Below are positions 35,275 to 45,592 of a stretch of 64,000 nucleotides of DNA, in pieces. Both the position numbers and the translations under genes were made by a program. The stretch is from Neopestalotiopsis rosae (Eukaryota > Ascomycota > Sordariomycetes > Amphisphaeriales > Sporocadaceae). The notes beneath the pieces are model-generated. The model had not been told where the DNA came from, searched no databases, and saw nothing but the letters and a program-made list of their open reading frames with translations. Every line of letters starts with the position of its first letter. Position 1 is the stretch's first letter. The stretch spans positions 5,766,001-5,830,000 of the forward strand of contig JALGAS010000003.1 of the NCBI GenBank assembly GCA_023078685.1, written 5' to 3'.

Positions 35275-36022
35275 ATGTACTACAGGCCTAATGAGGATGA
35301 TCATGGACTCGCGCATGATCCATTCAAGACATGTGGGCATCTGCACCTTTTGACCCCCGATACTGACTTTACACAAGGCTTGCGTCGTTCCACGGGCTAT
35401 TGGATGGATATCTACCGTGTCCAAAGATGGCCGAGCAAACCTTGCGCCATACAGCCAGTTCACCAACTTGACGTTTGATCCTCCATACGTCATGTTTTCT
35501 TCCAACCAGACCCAAGACGGGCACCGGAAGGATACCGTCATCAATGCTGAAGAATATGGTCATTTTTGCTGGAACCTCGTCACTTGGGATTTGCGCGAAG
35601 CCATGAACATTACTGCCGAGCAGGTCCCATACGGTGTCGATGAGTTCAAGCGGGCCAGCCTTGAGAAAGAGACGGCAAGACTGTCAAAGGTGCCCATGGT
35701 GAAGCAGAGCCCGGTCAAGTTTGAGTGCAAATACCATACTACCGTCCGCTTACCTGGAAATTCTCCGACTGGAACGGTGGATATTATCATCGGCAAAGTC
35801 GAGGCCATCCATATTGCAGACGAGGTTCTCACAGATGGTATACTCGATGTTCGCAAAACGTTACCAATTGCGAGATGCGGCTATTACCAGTATACGGTCG
35901 TGAAAGACACATTTGAAATGAGGATCCCAGGAAACTCTGAGGCTACATTGAATGGCTTGGAAGGCAATCCAAAGAAAGTTGCAGCTTTCGAGGCATCCCG
36001 CAAGACGAAATCAGAAATTTGA
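35275..36022 (+). CDS. Flavin reductase-like (FMN-binding) domain protein; intron donor missing
   Basis: Exon 1 (35275-35328) encodes MYYRPNEDDHGLAHDPFK, the family's usual N terminus. Exon 2 (35378-36022) encodes ACVVPRAIGWISTVSKDGR, NLAPYSQFTNLTFDPPYV and the rest of an FMN-binding split barrel ending at a TGA. Joined they give 232 residues. The 49-nt segment between them (35329-35377) has a good branch point (TACTGAC) and acceptor (CAAG) and the right length for an intron, but begins ACATGT instead of GT. Unspliced translation runs out of frame to a stop at 35478. No other GT gives the right phase. So the gene is either broken at the splice donor or carries a base error there. Intact members reduce or bind FMN and often serve oxygenases. 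Confidence 0.75.
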
Positions 36023-36504
36023 TGAATATATTGAAGATGAAATAGACATAATGAGTGTTTTTTTATGGTGTTTATTTTCTTTCTCAGGGTGATTCAGCGG
36101 TCCAATACTTGTGAAAAGTATGCCAAGGACTGACTTATAGTGGGTAAAGCCAGATCGCGGGGTACAGAGTTACTGAGGTGCCCCGCCAAACGTCAACTGA
36201 TAGTCACTGTTCATAGTGCACTGACTTCTACGGGTCGCGCAGCACGATTTCGTTCGCCAAGTCCAGCGGTCCTTGCTGCATCATCCCCGATGGGGAGCCG
36301 TCATCGGCAGGTACCGTCCTGGCCTTGGGTTCATAGAACTGCCATCCACGCGCATATGAAACAGAATCGCGTGCGCTTTAGCCCCGCATCTTGGCTCTCT
36401 TTTAGGAGTCCGTCCACAGCGAGCTGGTCGTCAATTGAGCTCTGTCCTCCTACAATTGTACTCTTTCTTCATATTTGATAAAGACAGCACCGACGACAGT
36501 CATC
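36023..36504. other. Intergenic, promoter of the P-type ATPase
   Basis: 3' flank of the flavin-reductase gene and leader of the ATPase. No coding content; a short T run lies at 36,059. Confidence 0.5.
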
Positions 36505-39500
36505 ATGGGTTGCTGTACTGGTTGCGCGCCACCACCCGCTATCCCAAAAATCGCACAGACTGCCGGACACGATGCTGGCGTCGCTATAGACCCAAAGCCA
36601 ACCTGCAGTGAAAGCGCTGATGTCTGCTGCGACAAGCCCATGCAAGCTGAGAAAAGCGAGCCTGATAGGGCAAGCGTTTGCGGCGAGTCTATTGGCAGCG
36701 ATGGAAAGGCGGACGTGAACACCAGACACTCTGGTGATGATATTTGTTACAAGCCGGCTTCGGACAACACCGCCGCAGATGCAAGTGTTGATGCCTGCCA
36801 CGCTGGCTGTTGCGGATCAACTGATACAGAACTGGGTGCCGTCATGGCTGTTGACACCTGCGATGGTGACAATTGTTGCGCTCCTAAGGTCGTTACGTGC
36901 AGTTCCAATGAACCCCAAGACGCGAAAGAAGGCTGCAAGACTGCTGAGACCCCAATTGTGGTTGACTGCACCGACGACTGCTGTGCCGAATCTGCCCTTG
37001 CCGACGACAAGCCAGAGCAGTCGCCCTGTTGCACCGGCAAAACATCCCCGTGCTGCGATACATCCTGTCTGGATCGCCTAGCTGCTCGCGAGTGTCGAGG
37101 GATCACCGTTGGCCGCGGCAAAGAGAAACCTACCCCATGCAGCACCGATGGATGCGACGCAGGGAAACCATGCAGTGAACACAAGCGCCGAGTTCGATCA
37201 CGCTTTGCGGCTCGCTTAGAAGCCCTCGAGTGTATCTGCTCCGCCTTGGTAGCTCTGGGTCAGGCGTCCTGTTGTGTGTCTACACCACGTTCCTCCGTCG
37301 ATAGACGCCGTATTTCTCGGCCTCAAAGCCGTATTTCCATCGATTCTTGCTGCTCCCCTGGTCCCGTCGTCAGTTCTAATAAGTACAAAAAGAAACACTC
37401 TGCAAAGAAAAACCCAGAAACTCGAGACAGTTGTCCAGAAAGCGCCCAACAGCGCAGTACAACTACCTCTTGTGCAGACGCTTGTTGCCGGGAGAAAGTG
37501 CCACACGATGAGCCAGCCGAGGCTAAGAGGCATGGCGCTTCTAATATCGCATCTGCCACGGATCTTGAGAATGGACTCTCCGGCCATGAACATGTTACCC
37601 TCAGTGTCTCCGGCATGACCTGCACCGGTTGTGAGACCAAGCTCAGCCGCACTCTTGGGTCTCTCAGCAACGTCAAGAACCTGAAGACCAGTCTGGTTTT
37701 GTCTCGAGCCGAATTCGATTTAGACCTCCGGGCCTCGTCTGTCGCTGAGACCATAGCATATATGCAAAAACGCACAGAGTTCAAGTTTGAACGTATCAGC
37801 CAACAGGGTTCCACAATTGTGGTGATCCCCAAAGGAAATGTCAAGACATTCCTGGAAATGGACTACCCCATGGGAGTAACGGAGATGTCAGCCATTGATC
37901 AGAAGTCTGTTCGAGTAGTCTTCGACGCAAAGATTGTAGGGGCAAGAGATTTGCTATACAATGGGTTCGCTACTGAGAATCCTCCAGAGCTTGCCCCTCT
38001 GCAAGCTGATCCGGCACTCGCCGCCGGTTCAAAGCACGTCCGCCACATTGGCTACATGACTTTATTGTCAGCAATACTGACCGTTCCCGTCCTTGTCCTT
38101 GCATGGGCACCTCTGACTGACCATGAAATCATCTACGGGTCCACATCATTGGCCCTGGCAACCATTATTCAGTTTGTGGTTGCAGGTCCCTTCTATCCCA
38201 AGTGCCTTAAAGCCTTGGTCTTTTCACGTGTTATCGAGATGGACCTCCTCATTGTTCTGAGCACTACAACTGCCTACATATTTTCCGTAGTTGCATTTGG
38301 TCTGATGGTATCTGAGAAGCCACTATTGACAGGACAGTTTTTCGAGACTAGCACCCTGCTGGTGACCCTCATCATGGTTGGTCGCTGGGTGAGCGCATTT
38401 GCACGTCAAAAGGCGATTGAGTCAATATCCATTCGGTCCCTGCAAGCTTCGACAGCTACACTCATCAATGAGAGTGGGGAGGAAAAGCAGATCGATGCTC
38501 GGCTACTCCAATATGGCGACTCCTTCAAAGTCAATCCTCATTCGCGAATCCCTACTGACGGCACAGTTATTTCCGGATCATCAGAGGTAGACGAGTCCAT
38601 GATCACAGGAGAATCCCGACCTGTCGAAAAGAGCCCCAAATCCGCAATCATTGCTGGATCAATCAATGGCTCTGGTACGATCGTTGCACGTCTTACCCGT
38701 CTCCCAGGAGACAACACGATTAGCTCGATTGCAGATATGGTCGACGCGGCCAAGCTATCCAAGCCCAAGATCCAGGAATTGGCAGACAAGGTAGCGAGCT
38801 ATTTCGTGCCGGTCATTCTGGCCATTACAGTCATTACTTTCGCGGTGTGGATCGCGGTTGGTATAGCTGTCAAAGGTCAGTCGGGTTCAGAAGCCGCGGT
38901 GGTGGCCGTCACGTACGCCATCACTGTCCTTATCGTGTCTTGTCCTTGCGCCATTGGATTAGCCACTCCCATGGTAATTGTGGTCGCAAGTGGGAGAGCA
39001 GCAGACCGAGGTGTCATAATCAAGTCTTCCGAGGTCCTCGAAATCGCCCATAAGACGTCTCATGTGGTATTTGACAAGACTGGCACTTTGACCCAGGGTC
39101 AAATGACCGTAGTTGTCGAGGAACTGACTACTGGAAGTCAACGCAGTACCATTTTGGGTCTTCTACATGGACTTTTGGGTAGCATCAAGCACCCGGTTTC
39201 AGTCGCAGTAGCCACGCACCTGAAGTCAATGTCCGTCCTCAGCGCCCAAGTCGATGATGTCAGGTCAATCCCTGGTAAGGGAGTCGAAGGCACAACGCCA
39301 CTGGGTCAGACTCTGCGAGCAGGAAATGCGCTCTGGCTAGGAGTATCCTCCGACCCTCGAGTACGAGCTATTTTGGATCAGGGCTATACCACTTTCTGCC
39401 TTACCATCAATGGATCTTTGGCTGCAGTCTTTGGTCTTGAGGATAGTCTGCGACCTGATGCTTTAGAAGCTGTCGGCAGTCTGCGCAGAAGAGGCATCAC

Positions 39501-40029
39501 TGTATCAATCCTATCCGGAGATGACGATGGAGCCGTTCGCACTATAGCTTCACGGCTTGGCATCCCCGACACCAATGTGCGCTCCCGTTGCAGTCCTGTA
39601 GACAAGAAAATGTTCATCGAGGACTTGCTAGTCCCCAAAACAGGTACTGGCAAGAAGCCCAAGACCCCAAAGGCCCCAGTGGTCATATTTTGTGGTGATG
39701 GCACAAATGACGCTGTCGCTCTTGCTCAGGCTAGTATTGGTGTTCACATCAACGAAGGTACCGACGTTGCGCAGTCGGCTGCCGATGTGGTCCTTATGCG
39801 GCCGAACCTGCTGGGGATTCTAAGTATTATCAACCTCAGTCAGCTTTCAGTCCGTCGTATCGGCTTCAACTTTGGATGGAGCTTTGTATACAATATGTTC
39901 GCCATTCTGTTAGCTGCTGGCGCTTTCGTCAATGCCCGCATTCCGCCAGAGTTCGCCGGACTCGGAGAGCTTGTTAGTGTTCTACCAGTCATTGCCGCAG
40001 CACTTCTTCTGAGGTGGTCAAAGATTTGA
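36505..40029 (+). CDS. Heavy-metal P1B-type ATPase, PCA1-like, with Cys-rich N terminus
   Basis: 1174 residues from the ATG at 36505 (MGCCTGCAPPP). Residues 1-370 contain ten Cys-Cys pairs and 38 cysteines by my count, a metallothionein-like region. One HMA domain follows with GMTCTGC (Cys373, Cys376). The transporter core has about eight hydrophobic helices. It carries the TGES actuator motif (MITGESRPV), the metal-binding CPC in VSCPCAIGLATP (about 813-815), the phosphorylation Asp in FDKTGTLTQG (Asp857), the HP dipeptide in SIKHPVSVAV and the hinge GDGTNDAVAL. All catalytic motifs are intact. The CPC motif and single HMA indicate Cu(I), with Cd or Ag export also possible as in yeast Pca1. 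Plasma membrane or Golgi location is inferred. No introns seen. Confidence 0.93.
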   Translation: MGCCTGCAPPPAIPKIAQTAGHDAGVAIDPKPTCSESADVCCDKPMQAEKSEPDRASVCGESIGSDGKADVNTRHSGDDICYKPASDNTAADASVDACHAGCCGSTDTELGAVMAVDTCDGDNCCAPKVVTCSSNEPQDAKEGCKTAETPIVVDCTDDCCAESALADDKPEQSPCCTGKTSPCCDTSCLDRLAARECRGITVGRGKEKPTPCSTDGCDAGKPCSEHKRRVRSRFAARLEALECICSALVALGQASCCVSTPRSSVDRRRISRPQSRISIDSCCSPGPVVSSNKYKKKHSAKKNPETRDSCPESAQQRSTTTSCADACCREKVPHDEPAEAKRHGASNIASATDLENGLSGHEHVTLSVSGMTCTGCETKLSRTLGSLSNVKNLKTSLVLSRAEFDLDLRASSVAETIAYMQKRTEFKFERISQQGSTIVVIPKGNVKTFLEMDYPMGVTEMSAIDQKSVRVVFDAKIVGARDLLYNGFATENPPELAPLQADPALAAGSKHVRHIGYMTLLSAILTVPVLVLAWAPLTDHEIIYGSTSLALATIIQFVVAGPFYPKCLKALVFSRVIEMDLLIVLSTTTAYIFSVVAFGLMVSEKPLLTGQFFETSTLLVTLIMVGRWVSAFARQKAIESISIRSLQASTATLINESGEEKQIDARLLQYGDSFKVNPHSRIPTDGTVISGSSEVDESMITGESRPVEKSPKSAIIAGSINGSGTIVARLTRLPGDNTISSIADMVDAAKLSKPKIQELADKVASYFVPVILAITVITFAVWIAVGIAVKGQSGSEAAVVAVTYAITVLIVSCPCAIGLATPMVIVVASGRAADRGVIIKSSEVLEIAHKTSHVVFDKTGTLTQGQMTVVVEELTTGSQRSTILGLLHGLLGSIKHPVSVAVATHLKSMSVLSAQVDDVRSIPGKGVEGTTPLGQTLRAGNALWLGVSSDPRVRAILDQGYTTFCLTINGSLAAVFGLEDSLRPDALEAVGSLRRRGITVSILSGDDDGAVRTIASRLGIPDTNVRSRCSPVDKKMFIEDLLVPKTGTGKKPKTPKAPVVIFCGDGTNDAVALAQASIGVHINEGTDVAQSAADVVLMRPNLLGILSIINLSQLSVRRIGFNFGWSFVYNMFAILLAAGAFVNARIPPEFAGLGELVSVLPVIAAALLLRWSKI

Positions 40030-40908
40030 TCGACCCGTGATCATTCAAAACAGGTCATATGTCCAATTAGAGAGTAGCTCCCATATCACCTTCGTCTGTC
40101 GTCACTCAAAGGTCTTCATCCCAATATTCGGCTGGTCTCGACCTTCTACCCCCCCGATCTTTTTCTTCTTGATTTTTCCCTTTCCCTACACTCAAGCTTG
40201 ACCTTTCAGGTCGCATCAATCTTTTGGTTTCGAGCCGCAAGTTTCCTTTAAGTACAATCATTAACCATTAACGTCAATCAATACAGTTGCTTCAATGACT
40301 TGGCGCACGTGCTGATCCTGAACACTCGTAGCTTGTCTTGAGAAGGCTAACTCGGCATTCCTAATACAACATGCTGCCAAGAATCACATTTTAAATCTTC
40401 GTGGGATGTATTACAAATAAATGAATTGATCATATCGGATATAAGAGCTTTCGCGAATTTTGGAGATGTTGGCAGGATGCTTTGCAAAAGTTCCCTGCAT
40501 GGACGTATGCAGCTGAAGCCAATCAAGGCTTGCCCCGGAGCTGTGATCTTATCTCCGCATTGGACTGACAGGAGATGTGATTTATCCCCTATTATGTCCA
40601 CTATCCGCGGTGCGACATACCTTGCGCCCAGCTTATTCAGCACCACGCAGCTACACACTACCTGCCTTATGCAAATATCGCTTGATCATCATGTCTATAG
40701 TTGGAGTTTTGTGGACTTGAATAGATCTCGTGCAATCGCAGCCAAAAAATGCACGACCACGCAGGCTCGGAAGAATATAAATAAGTATGTAGAGCCTCCC
40801 ACAGACACTGCTCATGATGTATTGTACGCATGTCCTTTGATCAACAAGTCCCAAATCATACTGTTCTTCTCCAAAATATCACCGTACACATATTTGTTCG
40901 TTAGTGAC
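40030..40908. other. Intergenic, promoter of the extended SDR
   Basis: No gene seen. The frame of the next gene is open through much of this stretch (from about 40426), but the content is unlike protein and starts with no family motif. Confidence 0.5.
40776..40783 (+). promoter_or_regulatory. TATA box of the extended SDR gene
   Basis: TATAAATA lies 126 bases upstream of the chosen ATG at 40909 and supports that start over the open frame further upstream. Confidence 0.5.
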
Positions 40909-41949
40909 ATGGCAACAGAAACAATACTCATCACGGGTGCGAATGGGTATTTGGCGTTACACATCATACAGCAGGCTATCACCCACGGCTGGAACATTGT
41001 CGGTACTGTTCGTTCAGAAGCCGGTGCAGCCAAAGTCAATGCCCTGTTTCCAGATGCCGGCGACCGATTATCACTTGTTCTCATTCCACGTCTCGAGGAC
41101 GTCGCGTCTTTTGAGCAAGCATTTAAGAATCATGCCATCACGGCAGCAATCAACGCGGCTTCCCCCATTCTCAGTGACCCCAAGGACCAGAAGACGGACG
41201 TGGTCGACCCCGCCATCCACGGAGGGTTGGCGCTGCTCGAAGCCGCCCAAAGCTTTGGCGGCACCGCCCTGAGGCGCGTCATTCATGTGGGCAGCTTCAC
41301 CTCGGCCATGGATTTCGGGCTTGGCGATGCGCCCGGGCACACGTTTGGCCCCGAAACGTGGAATCCCATCACGTACGAGCAAGCCGTCAGCGGCGAGCAT
41401 ACCGCCGGTTATGTCGGGTCCAAGGTCCTGGTCGAGCGCGCCATGTGGGAGTTTATGGAGACGCCGCGCACCTTTGACTTTGTCTCTTTACTCCCTGCTA
41501 CCATTTTCGGTCCCCATGTCGCAGCTCCGGACTTGGATCATCTCAATGTCAGTAGCTCACTGCTGTGGGAATTGGCGTCTCCCAGTCCCAATCCCTCGCC
41601 CTGGCACGGTCGCCATATGGGTGCTTGGGTGGATGTCCGCGATACTGCGAGAGCACTGCTGCGCGCCGTCGAGGTGCCAGAGGCGGGTGGACAGCGGTTT
41701 GTCGCGGGACAGAGAACGCATTGGCAGTGCATACGCGACGCTGCTAGATATAGCGATGAGCTGCGTGCTCGGGTTGAGCCAGGCACGCCGGGCGCTGGAG
41801 AGGCTGCAAGGGCTACCACATATGATGTTGATGGGAGCAAGGTCCCGACCATTCTAGGTGTAAGCTATATTTCATTGTCTGTCAGTGTCAGAGACTCCTT
41901 TGAGCAGTTGCTTGCTATCGAAGAGGCGAGGTCGATGAAAGTGGATTAA
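40909..41949 (+). CDS. NAD(P)-dependent epimerase/reductase (extended SDR, dihydroflavonol-reductase type)
   Basis: 346 residues from the ATG at 40909. The N terminus METILITGANGYLALHII-like segment (ILITGANGYLALHI) carries the TGxxGxxx nucleotide loop. VGTVRS after strand 2 suggests NADPH use. AAINAASPI is the strand-4 motif, HVGSFTSA follows, and the catalytic Tyr/Lys are in YVGSKVLVERA. The C-terminal half has LLPATIFGPH and the usual substrate-domain features. The family includes yeast Gre2 (methylglyoxal/isovaleraldehyde reductase) and plant DFR. Substrate unknown. Third-position GC is high, and the gene is intronless. Confidence 0.9.
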   Translation: MATETILITGANGYLALHIIQQAITHGWNIVGTVRSEAGAAKVNALFPDAGDRLSLVLIPRLEDVASFEQAFKNHAITAAINAASPILSDPKDQKTDVVDPAIHGGLALLEAAQSFGGTALRRVIHVGSFTSAMDFGLGDAPGHTFGPETWNPITYEQAVSGEHTAGYVGSKVLVERAMWEFMETPRTFDFVSLLPATIFGPHVAAPDLDHLNVSSSLLWELASPSPNPSPWHGRHMGAWVDVRDTARALLRAVEVPEAGGQRFVAGQRTHWQCIRDAARYSDELRARVEPGTPGAGEAARATTYDVDGSKVPTILGVSYISLSVSVRDSFEQLLAIEEARSMKVD

Positions 41950-42699
41950 GTCAGATGGATCGAGAATGTTGGATACTAGTACTTATAGTAATATGATACC
42001 GTTAGCTTTGATGCATGTAAGAACTACGTGACCCTAGGAGAACCGCCAAATGATGGGGCTGCCGCTGGGATCATGCTCCTTCAACGGCCGTGTTTCGACA
42101 TGTGCCGCCACACTGTAGAAATTGGCTTGAGACTTATTGAACCTTCACTTTGAGCCCTATGGCATTTTGCTCCTTAGCGGGGCCAAGCAGAGTTGTGATG
42201 GATGAAGCGCTGGATGAGGAGCTATAGTCATTCGCCTCTAGGGCTCTGGAAAGCAGAATACTAAGCTATCGCCAGTGCGACTTTTCACCGACACCATTCG
42301 AGCCATTCGTCCAGTGGCCATCCCCAGGCGAGGGCCACTCAATCAAATCATGTTGTGGATTGCCGCCTTTGCTTGTGCAGATTTCTGTCTTCATCGTATA
42401 TCCTAGTTCTCCGCTACTCTGTGCTTGCGCCGTCATTGGGCACTGTCAGTCAGCACGAAGGATTTAATGCTGGCGATCATTAATGGTTTCAGTGGGGAGG
42501 ACACTAAACAAATCCCCCTAATGTTTATAATTAGAAGGAATCCAGCCAGGATTCCGCCTTGCGTAGAAACAACTGCTCATGATTTCTCGCGACCGATTAG
42601 CTGGAAAGCTTTCACTCTTCTTTCTATCTATTGCACGTCCACAGAAACGGTGATACCAAGACGAATATCGGTAGCACGGATAGTGCTGGATCTTGGGAA
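41950..42699. other. Intergenic, leader of the LITAF gene
   Basis: No gene seen. A 147-codon frame at 42425-42868 overlaps the LITAF exon 1 in another frame and is a shadow. Confidence 0.5.
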
Positions 42700-43463
42700 A
42701 TGGCGACCACTGGAGAACTATCGCCGCCTCCGTCCTATGGAGCGGACACACTTATCAGCCCCACGGAATCTCAGGCGGAGAAGATCAGCATACACACTAC
42801 AGAAAGACCGAGCTCTACAACACCAGAGAGCCAAAAGGAATGTGTCAAGTAGGTACGATGAATCTTGAACAATTCGCGACGCCAAACTAACAAGGCGTCC
42901 TTATCTCAGAAACACACCCCTCGTCATTGACGACGGTGGTCTCCCAGAAGTGTTTACTCCCGAACAAAAAGTAGCGCTTGGGGCAGACGGCCCGCAACCA
43001 GTTGTCCTTCCAGCGTCACCAGTTCATTCGACCACACCAAAACTCGACGGTTTCGACACCGTTACACCTTTGAATTTACTGGGCGACCAATCCGACGTGG
43101 TGGACTGTCCATTTTGCAGGCGGCGGGTAGAGACGCGAGTAGAGAAGAAGCCATCGACAGCGACACAGTAAGTGACAAAGCATTTTGTCGCATTGCGACC
43201 GCCTTCGCCAAGCAATGCCATAGCACTAACATCTTCCAACCTCTAGTGTCGGTGCTGGAGCACTTTTCCTGACAACACTCGGGGGCGTTGTGCTGCCCTA
43301 TAAAAAGCACTGGAGACACCATGTCCACCACCACTGTGGGAACTGCGACCGTCTGGTGGCGCACCGGCGCTATGATGAGAAGGAGATGCAGCCACTAGGG
43401 ACTCCGGACCATTTACGAGTTAAATCATTATACCCACCGAGCGAGACTTCGGTACAGAAATGA
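42700..43463 (+). CDS. LITAF-domain protein
   Basis: Three exons, 42700-42848, 42910-43167 and 43247-43463, join to 207 residues; introns are 61 and 79 nt. A proline/serine-rich N terminus with PPPSYG leads to the LITAF zinc-binding domain: VDCPFCRRRVETRVEKK, a hydrophobic stretch HVGAGALFLTTLGGVVLP, and HHCGNCDRLVAHRR. The paired CxxC knuckles flank a membrane-inserting helix, as in LITAF/SIMPLE proteins of late endosomes and lysosomes. The second knuckle is HHCGNC. The domain only becomes complete by splicing exons 2 and 3. A role in endosomal membrane sorting is inferred from the family. Confidence 0.87.
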
Positions 43464-44841
43464 TCTTAATTGGGATTAAGTCATGATATTGATGGAGATT
43501 ATATATTAGTGCAGCGGAACTATACGTTGCAGGTTGCGTTCTGTTCTTCTATATTGTTGCAAAGCAATTTGCGACGATAGGCCACCCTAGCGAGTATCGA
43601 GCTGCCACATTTGTCTACTGGGCGCATAGGCAGATGGCGGCGAGCGAACAAATGAAATCGACGACGACCATGAATAAGGCATATCATATCAACATTATCT
43701 TGATTCATCCATGAAATCGTTCTTCCAATGCACTTTCGAGTTATTTAGTCACAGCCAGGCAGGGCCGTGGGCTACATCGAACGGTTGATGTGGCCAGCAT
43801 TTTTGCATGTGCTCTGTACGGCGGTAGTATGACATACCTTGCCAACTGCCATGGTTCATATTACGCCCGGATACCAACTATCCTCTTTCAATTAAAAATG
43901 GTGGCGCCTTAACAGCAATTAGCCTTGAAGTGCTTGAGATCATAGAGACGAAGTTACCAAATTCCATTGACACCATGCAGAGTCTCCGTAATTCACGTGC
44001 TACGTTGTTCTTAATCCATTTGTCCTGAAGCCACTAGCTATAGCATCAAGTGTCCCGCGGACCGACCCGTGGCCCACTTTCTTCCACTGATCAATTCTCG
44101 ATATAGGCATTGCTCCAGGGACATGCAGCCACTATGGTACTGCTTTGTTCTCAATACGAACGTAGTCCAGTCTCTCGCGCCGCTATCGCGCACGTCTGAT
44201 TATATAAGAAAGACTACACATAGTAAATATGATTTACACTCTTTGACCTCGGATATCGAAAGTCATTTCATTCACACCAGCTCAGGCGCTATTCCTTGCC
44301 AGATCGAACGATGAAAGAAACCCGACGCTGAACTACAAACTGCCTTCTGAAGGCCACTACAGCAATTCTGCGGTGTCCACGAAGCTTATCTGGACGTTTG
44401 AGCCTCAACTATAGCTAGGTACCTGAAAGTAGTGTAGGCGTGATCACGCGACCAGTGAAAGAGTTGCCCAATAACGATAGCATTTTGTGTGCGACAATCG
44501 TGATCTTGCCTGGGTGCCCTGGATGGTCCCTCCAGCCAAGGTTTTTGAGCAACGTTTTATAGTGGTTCGATAGTGATTTTGTCGCTATATCTTATAGTTT
44601 CAGCAGTGAAGTTGACCGCTCTGAGCCAATCACATCAGGGCCGTATCTCGAGATTAGCGACAATTGCTTGGCGGACGGCCAAGGGCAATGCGATGTGACC
44701 TTCCTCAAGAAAAGCTATGCCAAGCAACCAGGGTATTATCAAGAAACGGTTCAAATCAACCAGAACAACCTTTTATAAGACCATGAGACAGCAGAACTGC
44801 TTTTGCCAGAACTTGAAGACACTAGTATCATTGTCGTCAAA
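43464..44841. other. Intergenic, 1.4 kb
   Basis: No coding signal on either strand. A TATAAG at 44,774-44,779 sits 68 bases before the M35 protease ATG and is a likely core promoter. Confidence 0.5.
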
Positions 44842-45592
44842 ATGAAGGTTACTCATTTCTCCAGTTTGCTGGCACTCCTGCCCATGAGCTGGGCTGCCAC
44901 TTTCACATCATGTACCGATGCGCAGATTGCCACACTCGAGGTCGCCATTGACCGGGCCACAAACAAGTCATTCGCCGCCATTGAGCACTTGGAAGATAAC
45001 CCCAATGGCAGCGATATCCAAACCACTTGGTACGGCACTTTCAGCACTGAGCGGTATAATCGGGTGTTGACTGCCTTCAAAGTAAGCAGTGTTATGTCTT
45101 GTTCAGTCTTTCTATCGAGCACTAATCCAATGCGAACAGAAATTCGCGCCCGACTTGGCCACAACCTTCAGCTACGACTGCTCCTGCGTCAGTGATGTCG
45201 TGATTGCAACAATCGGTGGCACATATGGAGATGTCAAGATCTGTAGCGTGTACTTTAATGAAGCCGTGAATCCGCCCTCGGGACAACATCGCAACCAATG
45301 GGAGTAAGTGAAATGGTTTCTTACGCACCCAAGCAATTTAGCACATACTAACCAAGCTGCCAGTACCATCATCCACGAAGCCACGCACTTTCGCGATGTT
45401 CTCGGCACAAGTGACCATGGCTACGGTGTAGAAATGTGCAAGAAGTTTGCGTTGGAAGACCCGGAGGAAGCTGTTGATAATGCAGAGTGAGTAATTCATA
45501 TGGTCCACTTGAAAAGCTGCGAAATTGCTGACATTCCCTCGTCAAGCAATCATGCTCGATTTGCGGTCGAGGTACCTCCATGGGGTCCGTGA
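44842..45592 (+). CDS. Secreted M35-type metalloendopeptidase (deuterolysin / Lys-specific type), short
   Basis: Four exons, 44842-45081, 45140-45303, 45364-45486 and 45547-45592, join to 190 residues. A signal peptide (MKVTHFSSLLALLPMSWAA) precedes the mature chain. The zinc motif HEATH in TIIHEATHFRDV and the aspzincin element GTSDHGYG (third ligand Asp) define family M35. The NADNHARFAVE ending is formed across the last intron and fits the family. Cysteines in CSCVSD and ICSVYF suit a secreted fold. At 190 residues it lacks the long propeptide of classic deuterolysins and is close to the mature domain alone. Extracellular protein breakdown is the likely role. A longer open frame upstream of 44842 would bury the signal peptide, so that start was rejected. 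Confidence 0.9.

Noticed and set aside
34813..35478. 221-codon plus-strand frame leading into the flavin-reductase region
   Set aside because: Only its stretch from 35275 matches the family; upstream residues look random and downstream it is out of frame with the conserved domain.
40426..40908. N-terminal extension of the extended SDR frame
   Set aside because: A TATA box at 40776 lies inside it and the nucleotide-binding motif begins directly after the ATG at 40909.
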